DNA of 64,000 bases from Hymenobacter monticola (GCF_022811645.1 NZ_CP094534.1:4650001-4714000), one strand, 5' to 3'. Counted from the first letter of the stretch, positions 26,055 to 34,331 are shown. Translations and numbers: made by a program. Notes: a model not told the origin generated them from the sequence alone.

Positions 26055-26885
26055 ATGCCAGTTGAGCGAATACTGATTTGGGGCAAAACCTACCCTGAGC
26101 TAAGCAAGAAACACGGCGAGGTCGTTTGCACTGCTGGCTGCCGAGAGGATGGCACCCCCATACGACTCTACCCGGTGCCGCTACGCTACTTGCCAGCGTT
26201 CGGCAAATACAGCTTGTACAACTGGATAGAAGTCAACGTGGAGCGCAACTACACGGATGCGCGCCCGGAAAGCCATAAAGTGGTGGGCATGCCTCGGGTG
26301 GTTGGGGAGCTCAAAACCGAAAACAACTGGGCCGAGAGGCGGGAATTACTATTTAAGAACCCGGCCTGGCATTACGGCTGCATCAATGACTTAAAAACAG
26401 CTCAGCGGGCGGCGAAGGCCTCGCTTGGCGTGGTCAAGGTTGGCCAGGTTGAACGCGTTTGGATTGTAGAACGGCCGGCCGACGAGTTGCGGGAGCATCG
26501 GAACCTGATGCGGGCATTGAAGAGCCGGCTCAAGCTATTTGACGAGCCACAAATGCGTGACTTGGACCCACAGGAATTTAAAGTGCACATGCAGTGGCGG
26601 TGTGCCCATCCGGACTGCCCAGGTGGGCACACCGCCGGCATCATGGATTGGGGCCTGGCTCAGCTGGGGCGAAAGAAGGGCAAGGACGCGGCGCTTAAGC
26701 GGATGCAGGAACTGGCCGACCTTACGAAACACGATTTGCACCTGCTATTGGGAAATTTTGCCAAGCACCAAGGCAACTTTGGTATCATCGGTATATGGTA
26801 TCCGCAAACAGCAGAGCACCTGGCTAGTAAAGCCAAGCCTACGCGCAAACCAGGGCCTGCACTGCAGCTAAGTCTTGGGTTGTGA
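26055..26885 (+). CDS. uncharacterised protein with Cys/His site, partner of a DUF488 gene
   Basis: A 276-residue protein of unknown function. It starts ILIWGKTYPELS, then has TAGCREDG and IRLYPVPLRYL in the N-terminal domain. A Cys/His cluster WRCAHPDCPGGHTAG near residue 178-192 looks like a metal site. The C-terminus is helical and ends in a basic tail. It converges on and overlaps the DUF488 gene by 47 bp at their 3' ends. My recollection is that similar proteins occur near DUF488 genes and in defence islands, but this is unverified and no activity is assigned. Confidence 0.6.
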   Translation: MPVERILIWGKTYPELSKKHGEVVCTAGCREDGTPIRLYPVPLRYLPAFGKYSLYNWIEVNVERNYTDARPESHKVVGMPRVVGELKTENNWAERRELLFKNPAWHYGCINDLKTAQRAAKASLGVVKVGQVERVWIVERPADELREHRNLMRALKSRLKLFDEPQMRDLDPQEFKVHMQWRCAHPDCPGGHTAGIMDWGLAQLGRKKGKDAALKRMQELADLTKHDLHLLLGNFAKHQGNFGIIGIWYPQTAEHLASKAKPTRKPGPALQLSLGL

Positions 26886-27363
26886 ACCTGGGTGCGCCGT
26901 CGGGGTCCAGGTGTACTATTAGCGCATCGTGACCGGTCTGAGCCTGCCAGCGGTACAGCAAAATGGCGCGGTGACAGTCGGCCGGATGACGTTCGTAGCA
27001 GAGCAAGCAGACGCTTTGGCCCCGGGCCAGCCGAGGTTGTAACCAGGCATCAAATTGGGCTACGATGTCGGGTTGCTGCTCTAAGTGGTCAGCATATAAC
27101 TCCAGGCAGTGCTGATGCGAATCTGCTATCCGACGGAGCGGCTTGGGGTTGCCGGCATATCGGGCGTGCTCATAGTCGATACCAGCAGCTTGTAAGGCTT
27201 CACGTAGTGGCTTTGCAGAAAAGCCAGGCCGGTAACTCCAAGGGGTTTCCCTGACATCCAGCACTACGGTCACATTGGCCTTTAGCAGCTGGGCCAGAAA
27301 GTCGGGCAACGTGCGCAGCTGATAACCGCAGGAATAAATAACACCGGGAGCAATAGTTTCCAT
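26839..27363 (-). CDS. DUF488 domain protein
   Basis: A 174-residue protein with the DUF488 pattern: YSCGYQLRTLPDFLAQL at the N-terminus, VVLDVRETPWSYRPGF, YEHARYAGNPKP, and CLLCYERHPADCHRAIL near the C-terminus (the CxxCxE...CHR signature). The Cys and His residues suggest metal binding or a thiol-based activity; function in the family is unknown. It lies 36 bp after the dnaB-like gene on the same strand, so it may be read from the phage-type operon. Its last 47 bases overlap the convergent neighbour. Confidence 0.8.
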   Translation of the reverse strand: METIAPGVIYSCGYQLRTLPDFLAQLLKANVTVVLDVRETPWSYRPGFSAKPLREALQAAGIDYEHARYAGNPKPLRRIADSHQHCLELYADHLEQQPDIVAQFDAWLQPRLARGQSVCLLCYERHPADCHRAILLYRWQAQTGHDALIVHLDPDGAPRFTTQDLAAVQALVCA

Positions 27364-27399
27364 TTAGGTCAAAGTAAGCGAGTAAAATGCAGGCAGCCG

Positions 27400-28821
27400 T
27401 TAAATGTGCGCTGGGGCCATATTGGGCGTGAGGTCGGAGAAAGTGCCGCGGCGCATTGAGCAAGCCGCCACCACCTCATCAGTGGCGCCATTGCGGTGCT
27501 TGGCGATGTCGAACAGAACCGTGTCTGCGGTGGCGGTACCATCCTCGTACTCGGCGATGTCGTAATACTCGCCGCGCCAGAGGAAGACGATGCAGTCGGC
27601 ATCTTGCTCCAAGCTGCCGGACTCGCGCAGGTCGCTGAGCAGGGGGCGCTTCTCTCCTCCCCTTTTCTCCACGTCGCGGGAAAGCTGGCTGAGGGCGATG
27701 ACCGGGGCATTAAGCTCTTTTGCCAACTCTTTGAGGCCGCGGCTGATGCTACCTACTTCCTGCTCGCGGTTGCCCTTCTGGTCGCCGCGCATGAGTTGGA
27801 TGTAGTCGACCAAGACCAGGCCCAAGAGGTGTTGAGCATGCAGACGGGCGCACTTGGCGCGCAGCTGCTGGATGCTCAGGCCGGGTGTATCGTCAACGTG
27901 CAGGGTATGGCCGTTCGTGTGCAGGCGCTGGGCCTGTTGGCGGATATGGGCCACTTGCTCGAGGCCACCGGGCAGGTTGCCGCGGCGTAGGTCGGAATTG
28001 CTGTAGCCGGGGACTTCGCTGGCCACCATGCGCTGCATGAGTTGCAGGGTGGGCATTTCGAGGCTGAAAATGGCGGTGTGGTAGCCGTGGTCGAGGGCGG
28101 CGGTGCGGGCGAAATGCAGCAGAGCAGCGGTTTTGCCCATTGCGGGGCGGGCGGCGAGTAGTACTAGGTCGCCGGGCTGCCAGCCGCCGGTGAGGCCGTC
28201 GAGGGCGGTGAGACCGGTGGGGATGCCGGTGAGTCCGCGCTGTTGGACGGCCTGGGCCAGGCGGTCGAAGGTGGCGTCGAAAGCGTCGGCGGCGGTTTGG
28301 CCGGGGCGAGTTTCGAGGGTGCGGTGAAGCGCGGTTAGATGGGTCTGGGCGTCTGCCAGCAGCTCCAGGGGGTCGCGGGTCTGGTCGTAGCCGTGGGCGG
28401 TTAGCTCGGTGCCCGCGGTGATGACGACGCGGCGGGCGTGCTGCTCCTGCAAGATGCGGCAGTGGGTTTCGAAGTGGGCGGCCGAGTTGATTTTCATGGT
28501 CAGCTGGGCCACGAAGTGCGGTCCACCGGTGCGCTCCAGCGTGCCGCGGTGGCGCAGCTGCTGCACGACGGTCAGTTGGTCGGCGTGCTCGCCGCGCTGC
28601 ACCAGGTCGCGGATGGCCAAGTAAATCTGCTGGTGGGCGGTAGAGTAGAATACCTGCTCGTCGGGCAGTGTGGCCAGCAGGGTGCGCTGGGCTTCGGCTT
28701 CGAGCAGGGCCGCGCCGAGCACGGCGGCTTCGAGGTCGAGGGCTTGGGGTGGCAGTTGGCCGCTGGTGGGCGCGGAAACGGCGCGGCGGGCGGAATAAAC
28801 TTGGGGACGGTCTTCGGACAT
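27400..28821 (-). CDS. DnaB-like replicative helicase of a mobile element
   Basis: A 473-residue protein from the ATG at 28821; a TTG at 28842 is also in frame but overlaps the upstream gene. The N-terminal DnaB domain (DLEAAVLGAALLE) and C-terminal RecA-like domain (ARPAMGKTAALLHFA Walker A, LVLVDYIQLM, ALSQLSRDVEKR) are complete. The context, directly after a DnaD-like gene and behind a phage-type repressor switch, marks it as an element-encoded copy rather than the housekeeping dnaB. It would load as the element's own helicase. Confidence 0.88.
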   Translation of the reverse strand: MSEDRPQVYSARRAVSAPTSGQLPPQALDLEAAVLGAALLEAEAQRTLLATLPDEQVFYSTAHQQIYLAIRDLVQRGEHADQLTVVQQLRHRGTLERTGGPHFVAQLTMKINSAAHFETHCRILQEQHARRVVITAGTELTAHGYDQTRDPLELLADAQTHLTALHRTLETRPGQTAADAFDATFDRLAQAVQQRGLTGIPTGLTALDGLTGGWQPGDLVLLAARPAMGKTAALLHFARTAALDHGYHTAIFSLEMPTLQLMQRMVASEVPGYSNSDLRRGNLPGGLEQVAHIRQQAQRLHTNGHTLHVDDTPGLSIQQLRAKCARLHAQHLLGLVLVDYIQLMRGDQKGNREQEVGSISRGLKELAKELNAPVIALSQLSRDVEKRGGEKRPLLSDLRESGSLEQDADCIVFLWRGEYYDIAEYEDGTATADTVLFDIAKHRNGATDEVVAACSMRRGTFSDLTPNMAPAHI

Positions 28822-28832
28822 GAGGCAATGAG

Positions 28833-29657
28833 TTAGCTCCAACGGGTGGGGTCGAGCGGTTTGGGTGAGGTGCGGGCCCGGACGGGGGCCGGCGGGCCGC
28901 TGCCGTGGGAGCCAGCGGCCTGGAATTGGGGGCGGCGACGCATCCAGTTGCGGAAAGCAGCGCGCCAGTTGACCATGGGGGTTTTGCCGCTCACGCGCCA
29001 GCCGTTGCTTTCGTAGTGGTCGCAGAAGGCGGCGGCCTCGGCCTGCGCCTCGGCGCTGGTGGCGTACTGCTCGCCGGCAAAGGCCTGGACCTCGGCCAGC
29101 GTGGGCGGCGCGGCACTCTGCTTCCGGGCGTCAGCTGTTTTTTTGGCTGACTTCTCCTTCACAACTTTTTCAACGGGGAGAGCGGGCGCGGTGGCGTCAG
29201 CCACCTCTCTCTCTTTTATTGAAGTTGTAATTGAAGATGAAAATGAAGGGGTTGGAATTTGCTTATCCCCGGTGGTTGGCGTTTGGTTGGCGGTTTGGTT
29301 AAGCAAACGTGGATTTCCGCCCTTTTTGCCGGCGGCCGTGCGTACTTGACGCAGGTTTTCATCTTTGACCATGCGGCGGCAGAACAGCGCGCCGTCGGTG
29401 TCGCGGCGGCTGGCTACGCCATAGGTTAGCAGGGTGGTTAGAATTTGGTTGGCAGTTTGGTTATCCAAACCGAGGCGGCGGGCAATGACGGCATCGGGCA
29501 TAGGCTGGCCGTTGACGAGCAGCACGCCGCGCTCGTCGCTGTCGTGCATCATCAACAGCAGCTCGAACCAGGCCCCGCGCTGCAGCAGGTCGAGGGCCTG
29601 GACGCCCTGGTCCTTGTGCCAGTCGCCGGGGTAGAATTGGATAGCCGGGAGCTTCAT
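28833..29657 (-). CDS. DnaD/DUF1376-like replication protein of a mobile element
   Basis: A 274-residue protein. The N-terminal ~95 residues match the winged-helix region of phage replisome organisers (FYPGDWHKDQGVQALDLLQRG, then IARRLGLDNQTANQI). The middle is low-complexity (Thr/Asn/Ser-rich) and the C-terminus has a NGWRVSGKTPMVNWRAAFRNW motif typical of primosome helicase-loading proteins. It probably brings the DnaB-like helicase to the element's origin. Its ATG overlaps the previous stop by 4 bp. Confidence 0.7.
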   Translation of the reverse strand: MKLPAIQFYPGDWHKDQGVQALDLLQRGAWFELLLMMHDSDERGVLLVNGQPMPDAVIARRLGLDNQTANQILTTLLTYGVASRRDTDGALFCRRMVKDENLRQVRTAAGKKGGNPRLLNQTANQTPTTGDKQIPTPSFSSSITTSIKEREVADATAPALPVEKVVKEKSAKKTADARKQSAAPPTLAEVQAFAGEQYATSAEAQAEAAAFCDHYESNGWRVSGKTPMVNWRAAFRNWMRRRPQFQAAGSHGSGPPAPVRARTSPKPLDPTRWS

Positions 29658-30259
29658 GCCTCGGGGCGTGTGGAAACCAGAAGTGTGCTGGCGCTGCCGG
29701 GCTGCTCAAAAAGGTCGAGCTGGCGGTACTCGGTGCATTTGCCGCGCAAGGCGGCTTCAACCTCGGTAAGGGCCTCGGCTAACTCGGTTTCGAGCAGGGG
29801 CGCATACGGGTAGGCCGCATCGGTTTCGTCGGTAAAGCTGACGTAGGGGCTGGTCAGATTCAGCACCTTGTTGCCGGTGAGGGCGCGTTGGCCGATGAGC
29901 GTAACGCCGCCCTGACCTTTGCCCATCGAGAAGCCAGTGACGGTGAAGGCTTCGAAACGGGCGGGTAGCTCCTCGGCCACGTCGGGCCAGAAGTCGGGCG
30001 TTTCGGTCAGCTGCTCGGTGAGCAGGCAGAGGTGCGGCACCAGGCGGCTCAGGGCGTGGGGCAGGTCAGGATGCACTTGCTCGGCGCAAGTGAGGGCAAA
30101 GGCGCGTGGCGGGGCATCCTGGGTGCGTTGCTCGGTGAATTCGCATGTCAGGTGCTGGTCTTTGAGCTTGACCTTTTGGATGGTGATGATGGAGGCCGTG
30201 GCCGGCGGGCTGCCGGCGTCGGTCCCGGCGGGGCCGACAAGGGGAAGTAGCTGGGACAT
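29654..30259 (-). CDS. uncharacterised protein of the phage-type early operon
   Basis: A 201-residue protein with no recognised family. It appears beta-rich, with LKDQHLTCEFTEQR, a GFSMGKGQGGVTLIGQRAL motif and an acidic helical C-terminus. It is placed between the excisionase-like gene (12 bp) and the DnaD-like gene (4-bp overlap). A role in recombination or replication of the element is likely from position only. Confidence 0.5.
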   Translation of the reverse strand: MSQLLPLVGPAGTDAGSPPATASIITIQKVKLKDQHLTCEFTEQRTQDAPPRAFALTCAEQVHPDLPHALSRLVPHLCLLTEQLTETPDFWPDVAEELPARFEAFTVTGFSMGKGQGGVTLIGQRALTGNKVLNLTSPYVSFTDETDAAYPYAPLLETELAEALTEVEAALRGKCTEYRQLDLFEQPGSASTLLVSTRPEA

Positions 30260-30271
30260 GATGACAAGGGA

Positions 30272-30610
30272 TTAGGCAGCCTTAGCCATGAGTGGGCGGC
30301 TTTGCGGCACCGCAGGCATGGGCGGCAGCTGGCGGCGGTTGTAGCGGTTGAGGTAGCGGATGAGCTCCGATTCGTAGAAGCCCCACTCCTTCTCGTTGAG
30401 TTTGAGTCCTGCCAGGCGCCCGGCGCGGCGGGCGCGGCGCAGGCCGGCGGGCGTAATGTTGAGATAGTCGGCGGCCTGGCGGACATTGAGCAGCCGGTCG
30501 GGCGGAGCTGGCCGGGTCTTAGGAGCGGCGGCTTCAAATTCCTTTAGGCGCTGCACGTCGGCCAGCAGCTGCTGCCACTCCTGTTCGGGCACTAAGAGAG
30601 CAACTTGCAT
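30272..30610 (-). CDS. helix-turn-helix (excisionase/HTH_17-like) protein
   Basis: A 112-residue protein. Residues ~38-90 hold a MerR/excisionase-type winged HTH: LNVRQAADYLNITPAGLRRA followed by a short wing and YESELIRYLN. Such proteins act as directionality factors or regulators in Bacteroidota elements. It lies 2 bp downstream of the Cro-like gene. Confidence 0.65.
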   Translation of the reverse strand: MQVALLVPEQEWQQLLADVQRLKEFEAAAPKTRPAPPDRLLNVRQAADYLNITPAGLRRARRAGRLAGLKLNEKEWGFYESELIRYLNRYNRRQLPPMPAVPQSRPLMAKAA

Positions 30611-30612
30611 GA

Positions 30613-30861
30613 CTAGGCGGCGGTGGCTTTAGTGGCCCGGGCCTGCAGGGCGTTCACCCGCTCCTTTTCGGTTTCGACCACACTGATGAAAGCTTCGGCC
30701 ACGTCGGTATTGTGGTAGCGGCCATTGAGAATGTTGTAGACCTGCTGCTTGGAGTAGGTCTTGCCTTTTGAGGCCAGTAAGTCGACTGTGCGCTTGGCAA
30801 AGTCGTTGCGCTTGGGCAGCGTGGCCCGCAGCTCAGAAATAATCTTTGCGAACTGTTCCAT
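30613..30861 (-). CDS. small Cro-like DNA-binding protein
   Basis: An 82-residue protein: an N-terminal helix, then YSKQQVYNILNGRYHNTDVAEAF, which reads like an HTH recognition region, and a basic/Ala-rich tail. It is the first gene of the leftward operon and is divergent from the S24 repressor, the standard position of a Cro-type regulator. Family assignment is from position and a weak HTH look. Confidence 0.55.
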   Translation of the reverse strand: MEQFAKIISELRATLPKRNDFAKRTVDLLASKGKTYSKQQVYNILNGRYHNTDVAEAFISVVETEKERVNALQARATKATAA

Positions 30862-30877
30862 TTTGTTTGCTATTACG

Positions 30878-30885
30878 TATCTTTG
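30878..30885 (+). promoter_or_regulatory. candidate -7 element of the repressor promoter
   Basis: TATCTTTG matches TAnnTTTG on the plus strand. No TTG sits at the right distance upstream, as expected for a weak, regulated promoter. Transcription would begin near 30892. Confidence 0.35.
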
Positions 30886-30901
30886 TTTAGACTTCTAAGC
30901 C

Positions 30902-30963
30902 CAAATGTGGCTACTAAAGTTGGTAACAGCAAAAAAAGTTTACCCACTAACAGCAATAAAAGT
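30902..30963 (-). promoter_or_regulatory. operator repeats and leftward promoter of the phage-type switch
   Basis: Two direct repeats, TAACAGCAAAAAAAGT (30924-30939) and TAACAGCAATAAAAGT (30948-30963), 15 of 16 identical and 24 bp apart. On the minus strand a -33 TTG (30930-30932) lies inside the first repeat, with a 20-bp spacer to CACATTTG (30902-30909), one mismatch from TAnnTTTG. A repressor bound to the repeats would block this promoter, as in lambdoid switches. Confidence 0.5.
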
Positions 30964-31846
30964 GGACTCAAGAGCAACCGTTGGCACCCGCATAAACGAC
31001 GTAATGAGCCATTTTGGCTTGTCCGCCTATCAGTTAGCTAAGAATCTAGGCTACGAAGGTCCCCAAAAGTTGTATAAGCTGGTTCAGAATAAATCGAAGC
31101 CAGGTTATGAAACTCTAATGGACATTCTCGACCATTACCCGCAATTGAGTTCGGAATGGTTGATGCGCGGCGAGGGGCCTATGTTGCACTCGGATGCGCC
31201 CGTGACACGCGCTTCGGCTCCAGTAGCAGAAGTGCCAGTTGAGAAGACTAACCCTGCCCCCTCGTACACCGGTTTTCCGAAAGCAGTGACGGTAAACGAA
31301 AACGGCGAGGAACAAACCAGCGTCGTGACGGGGAAAGTGGAAGCAGGTTACCTGCTCGCCCGCAACCCGGAAGAGATGATGGCAGAGCTGGAAACCATCA
31401 GCGTGCCGGGGCTACGGGGTAAGTCATACCGGGCGTTCGAGGTATCGGGCAACAGCATGCAGCCGACGCTGAGCCCGGGTGACCTGGTCATTGCCTCATA
31501 CACCGAGCGGCTAGACCTGATTCAACCCAAGCATGTGTACGTGGTGGTGGCTAACGACCGGCTCATGGTAAAGCGCCTGCGCGGGCCGGTGAAGCGCAAC
31601 GAGCCACTGGAATTGCTATCGGACAACCGGTTTTACGACCCGTTCATCCTGCCGCAGGAAGACCTGCGCGAGTTGTGGCAGGTGCGGGGCGTGTTCACGC
31701 GTAGCGTGCCGGCCAATGCCAATGAGGCCTTTGACCGCATGCTGGTGCTGCTGGAAATGCTGGCCCACGACTCGCAGCAGCTGCGCAGTATGCTGCTCGA
31801 TGTAGCCGCCCGATTTGATGTAAAACTGTTGCCAGAAATCCACTAG
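30962..31846 (+). CDS. phage-type repressor, HTH plus S24 (LexA/CI-like) peptidase
   Basis: A 294-residue protein from the GTG at 30962. The N-terminal HTH is TRINDVMSHFGLSAYQLAKNLG. The C-terminal half is an S24 self-cleaving domain with SGNSMQPTLSPGDLVIAS (catalytic Ser) and RLMVKRLRG (Lys), and a possible Ala-Gly cleavage bond in VEAGYLL. Family members are inactivated by RecA filaments during DNA damage, releasing the element. An ATG at 30905 is in frame, but its extra 19 codons run through the two operator repeats, so the shorter form is preferred. Divergent from the Cro-like gene. Confidence 0.82.
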   Translation: MDSRATVGTRINDVMSHFGLSAYQLAKNLGYEGPQKLYKLVQNKSKPGYETLMDILDHYPQLSSEWLMRGEGPMLHSDAPVTRASAPVAEVPVEKTNPAPSYTGFPKAVTVNENGEEQTSVVTGKVEAGYLLARNPEEMMAELETISVPGLRGKSYRAFEVSGNSMQPTLSPGDLVIASYTERLDLIQPKHVYVVVANDRLMVKRLRGPVKRNEPLELLSDNRFYDPFILPQEDLRELWQVRGVFTRSVPANANEAFDRMLVLLEMLAHDSQQLRSMLLDVAARFDVKLLPEIH

Positions 31847-31982
31847 GGAGCCCTAGCTCCCATTTACGCTCCACAAGGAATTTCATCTAACCCATTTTTT
31901 CACGCAAGCGGCTGTAAAAAAGAGAGTTAATTTAGTCATTTAGGGGTTCGTTTGGGTTCCGTCCAGACCGCTACCGTTTGCT

Positions 31983-32018
31983 AAAAAGGCCCTTCACTTG
32001 TCGTGAAGGGCCTTTTTT
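31983..32018 (+). terminator. intrinsic terminator after the repressor gene
   Basis: Hairpin arms AAAAAGGCCCTTCAC and GTGAAGGGCCTTTTT around TTGTC, with T-runs on both strands, so it could act in both directions. Confidence 0.8.
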
Positions 32019-32135
32019 ATTTGCTTATGTTTAGCCACAGTAGCCAAGTTGACACATCAGCTTATTATTACTATTGAAAAACGAACTGCTGAGCATTGAG
32101 AAAAACGGCGACATCCCGTTTGTCTTATAACTAAA

Positions 32136-32165
32136 CTGCCCCAATAAGGCGAATCTTTAGGTTTG
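32136..32165 (+). promoter_or_regulatory. candidate promoter of the lipoprotein gene
   Basis: TAGGTTTG at 32158-32165 fits TAnnTTTG. CTG at 32136-32138, 19 bp upstream, is a one-mismatch -33 element. The leader to the ATG at 32227 would be about 55 bases. Confidence 0.4.
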
Positions 32166-32226
32166 CTATTGACAGTTATTAAGTAGTTCCCGTATATAGG
32201 AGCTTCACATTCATTACTCCTATCCC

Positions 32227-32712
32227 ATGCGCTACTCCCCTATCCTGCCGCTGGCTTTTTTGCTGGGCTGCGCCACCGCCGACCAGCCCGCCACCGAAGC
32301 GCCGGCCACTACGCCGGCTGCCCCCACCATCAGCCGGGCCTTTGATGTGCCCGCGCTACTGGGCCTGAGCGCCAGCGAAATCGCTCGGCCGCTAGCCGGC
32401 CAGGGCATCCGGCCCGACCCCAATGCCATGTCTCAGAACGGTGCTTCGGGCACCACCGAAACCGTAACCACCTACTGGCACGACTCCACCGGCCTCGACG
32501 TGAGCTACGACCCGGCCACGCTGCGGGTGAACAGCTTTTTCGTAAAGCCCCGGTCTGGCCATACCGCTAACTATGAGACGCTATTGAAGCTGGCCAACGT
32601 GAGCCGCTACGACAAACGCCTGACTATTGAGCCCATGGCGTCGGTCGACAACCCACAGTTGTACACGGGAGTGAAAATAACCCCGCAAGCGCCCACCGCG
32701 GCAGCGCAGTGA
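32227..32712 (+). CDS. predicted lipoprotein of unknown function
   Basis: A 161-residue protein with a lipoprotein signal (LAFLLGC, Cys at residue 15), a Pro/Ala/Thr linker and a ~115-residue domain. The domain starts FDVPALLGLSASEIARPL and has a VTTYWHDSTGLDVSYDP strand pair, resembling small beta-rich envelope proteins with no assigned role. First gene of the GC-rich, conserved-looking half of the window. Ends in a strong terminator. Confidence 0.7.
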   Translation: MRYSPILPLAFLLGCATADQPATEAPATTPAAPTISRAFDVPALLGLSASEIARPLAGQGIRPDPNAMSQNGASGTTETVTTYWHDSTGLDVSYDPATLRVNSFFVKPRSGHTANYETLLKLANVSRYDKRLTIEPMASVDNPQLYTGVKITPQAPTAAAQ

Positions 32713-32762
32713 ATTCCACAAAAAAGCCCGCTTCGGTTGAAGCGGGCTTTTTTGTGGAATTC
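32711..32762. terminator. bidirectional terminator, 24-bp perfect inverted repeat
   Basis: Arms of 24 bases (32711-32734 and 32739-32762) around GGTT. A GC-rich stem AGCCCGCTTC is flanked by A6/T6 runs, which serve the converging lipoprotein and ferredoxin genes. The arms extend outward to GAATTC at both ends, longer than termination needs. Confidence 0.85.
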
Positions 32763-32771
32763 AGCCAATGC

Positions 32772-33122
32772 CTAGGCGGCAACGTGCAGCCAGTCTTTCT
32801 TTTCGAGCAGGCGCTCGCGGGTTTCGCGCATGTCGGGGTCGTCCACGCAGCAGTCTACGGGGCACACGGCGGCGCACTGGGGCTCTTCGTGGAAGCCCAC
32901 GCACTCGGTGCACTTGTCCGACACGATGTAGTAGTACTCATCCGACACCGGCGTTTGGGGGGCCGTGCCCGACACCGTGGCGCCGTCGCCGGTGGTTACT
33001 TCTTTCAGGGTGGTGCCATCGGCCCAGCGCCACTGGGCGCCGCCTTCGTAAATCGCGTTGTTGGGGCATTCCGGCTCGCAGGCACCACAGTTGATGCACT
33101 CGTCGGTTATCATGATGGCCAT
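32772..33122 (-). CDS. 4Fe-4S dicluster ferredoxin
   Basis: A 116-residue ferredoxin. The first cluster motif is [12 protein letters not shown]; the second is formed by [21 protein letters not shown] with an insertion between its first Cys residues. This fits the 7Fe/8Fe ferredoxin type common in Bacteroidota. Cytoplasmic electron carrier; its partners cannot be told from here. Confidence 0.9.
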   Translation of the reverse strand: MAIMITDECINCGACEPECPNNAIYEGGAQWRWADGTTLKEVTTGDGATVSGTAPQTPVSDEYYYIVSDKCTECVGFHEEPQCAAVCPVDCCVDDPDMRETRERLLEKKDWLHVAA

Positions 33123-33213
33123 GGGGCGTCAGGAAATCAGGGGTGAAGGGAAACCAAAGCGTTACGGGCAGGCTTTACGTAAAACGGACGGCCCGCGCCG
33201 GTCTTTGGCCGAA

Positions 33214-33221
33214 CAAAATTA
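33214..33221 (-). promoter_or_regulatory. candidate -7 element of the ferredoxin promoter
   Basis: TAATTTTG on the minus strand matches TAnnTTTG. The -33 region is poor. The predicted leader before the ATG at 33122 is about 85 bases. Confidence 0.35.
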
Positions 33222-33317
33222 ACCAACGACGGCGGGGTTTGCACGGTTTCGCCCAATTTTGCGGCCCATTCCCGCCATTCGACTTCTGAGCCGCCGGCAG
33301 GCCGCTATTTCCTTTGC

Positions 33318-34331
33318 ATGAATCATTCTGAACGTCTGGCCGCTTTCGTGGCCCTGGGCCACCGCCTCGCCTCCCTCTCTCCCGACGAGCTTACCCCGCT
33401 GGCGGCCCGCGCCCGCAACCAAAACGCCTGGTTCGACCGGCCCAGCGTGGCGGCGGCCGTGGCCGGCATCGCGCACCTGCTGGCCGAGGAGCCCCTGCGC
33501 CACTGGGCCGCCCGCTACCCGGCCGAGCCCACCACCGTGCACAAAATCGGGGTGGTGATGGCCGGCAATATTCCCATGGTCGGCTTTCACGACGTGCTGT
33601 GCGTGCTGCTCAGCGGCCACGTGCTGCTAGCTAAGCTCAGCGCCGACGATACCGTGCTGATGCTGTGGCTGCTGGAAGAACTGACGCAGCTGGAGCCGCG
33701 CTTCCGGGCGTCTATCCAGGTGCTGCCGCGCCTGAACGCGGCCGATGCCTTCATTGCCACCGGCTCTGATAACACGGCCCGCTACTTCGAGTATTATTTC
33801 GGCAAAAAGCCCCACCTCATCCGGCGCAACCGCACCAGCGTGGCCGTGCTCACGGGCCAGGAAACCGCTGAGGAACTGGCCAAGCTGGGGCCCGATATTT
33901 TCCAGTATTACGGCTTGGGCTGCCGCAACGTGAGCAAGCTATTTGTGCCCGTGGGCTACGACTTCGTGCCGCTGATGGACGCCCTGCAGCCGTTCGAAAA
34001 CGTGCTGCATCATCACAAATACAATAACAACTACGACTACAACAAGAGCATTCTATTGGTGAACCGGGAACCGCACTTCGACAACGGCTTCTTCCTCATT
34101 CGGCCTAGCCAGGGCCTGGTGTCGCCCATTTCGATGGTGTTTTACGCTGAGTACAGCAGCGAAATCGACCTAGTGGACCAACTCACAGACATTGCGGCCC
34201 AAATGCAGTGCGTGGTGTCGGCCGGGGCCCGGTTTGCGGGCAGCCTGCCGTTCGGGCAAGCCCAGCAACCCGCCGTGAGCGAATACGCCGACCGAATCGA
34301 CACCATGGAGTTTCTGGCGGAATTGCCGTAG
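33318..34331 (+). CDS. acyl-CoA reductase (LuxC-like)
   Basis: A 337-residue protein with an aldehyde-dehydrogenase-like fold: GVVMAGNIPMVGFHDVLCVLLSGH in the N-terminal half (position about 75-98), a FIATGSDNTARYFEYYFG block and YYGLGCRNVSKLFVP with the likely catalytic Cys. This layout fits the acyl-CoA reductase family of Bacteroidota, which reduces fatty acyl-CoA to aldehyde using NAD(P)H. No lux or wax genes are adjacent, so the physiological product is unknown. Confidence 0.82.
   Translation: MNHSERLAAFVALGHRLASLSPDELTPLAARARNQNAWFDRPSVAAAVAGIAHLLAEEPLRHWAARYPAEPTTVHKIGVVMAGNIPMVGFHDVLCVLLSGHVLLAKLSADDTVLMLWLLEELTQLEPRFRASIQVLPRLNAADAFIATGSDNTARYFEYYFGKKPHLIRRNRTSVAVLTGQETAEELAKLGPDIFQYYGLGCRNVSKLFVPVGYDFVPLMDALQPFENVLHHHKYNNNYDYNKSILLVNREPHFDNGFFLIRPSQGLVSPISMVFYAEYSSEIDLVDQLTDIAAQMQCVVSAGARFAGSLPFGQAQQPAVSEYADRIDTMEFLAELP

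Larger units (their letters stand above)
31847..32226. other. intergenic boundary between accessory region and conserved chromosome
   Basis: 380 bases without a gene. It holds an imperfect dyad GTTTGG-N7-CCAGAC (31950-31968), a terminator hairpin (31983-32018) and a promoter for the following lipoprotein gene (32136-32165). Base composition and gene types change across this gap, so the right end of the mobile or accessory region probably lies here. Confidence 0.5.

Noticed and set aside
31950..31968. tRNA 3' end fragment as attachment site
   Set aside because: No T-arm or acceptor stem pairing could be drawn; it is kept only as a weak dyad near the boundary.
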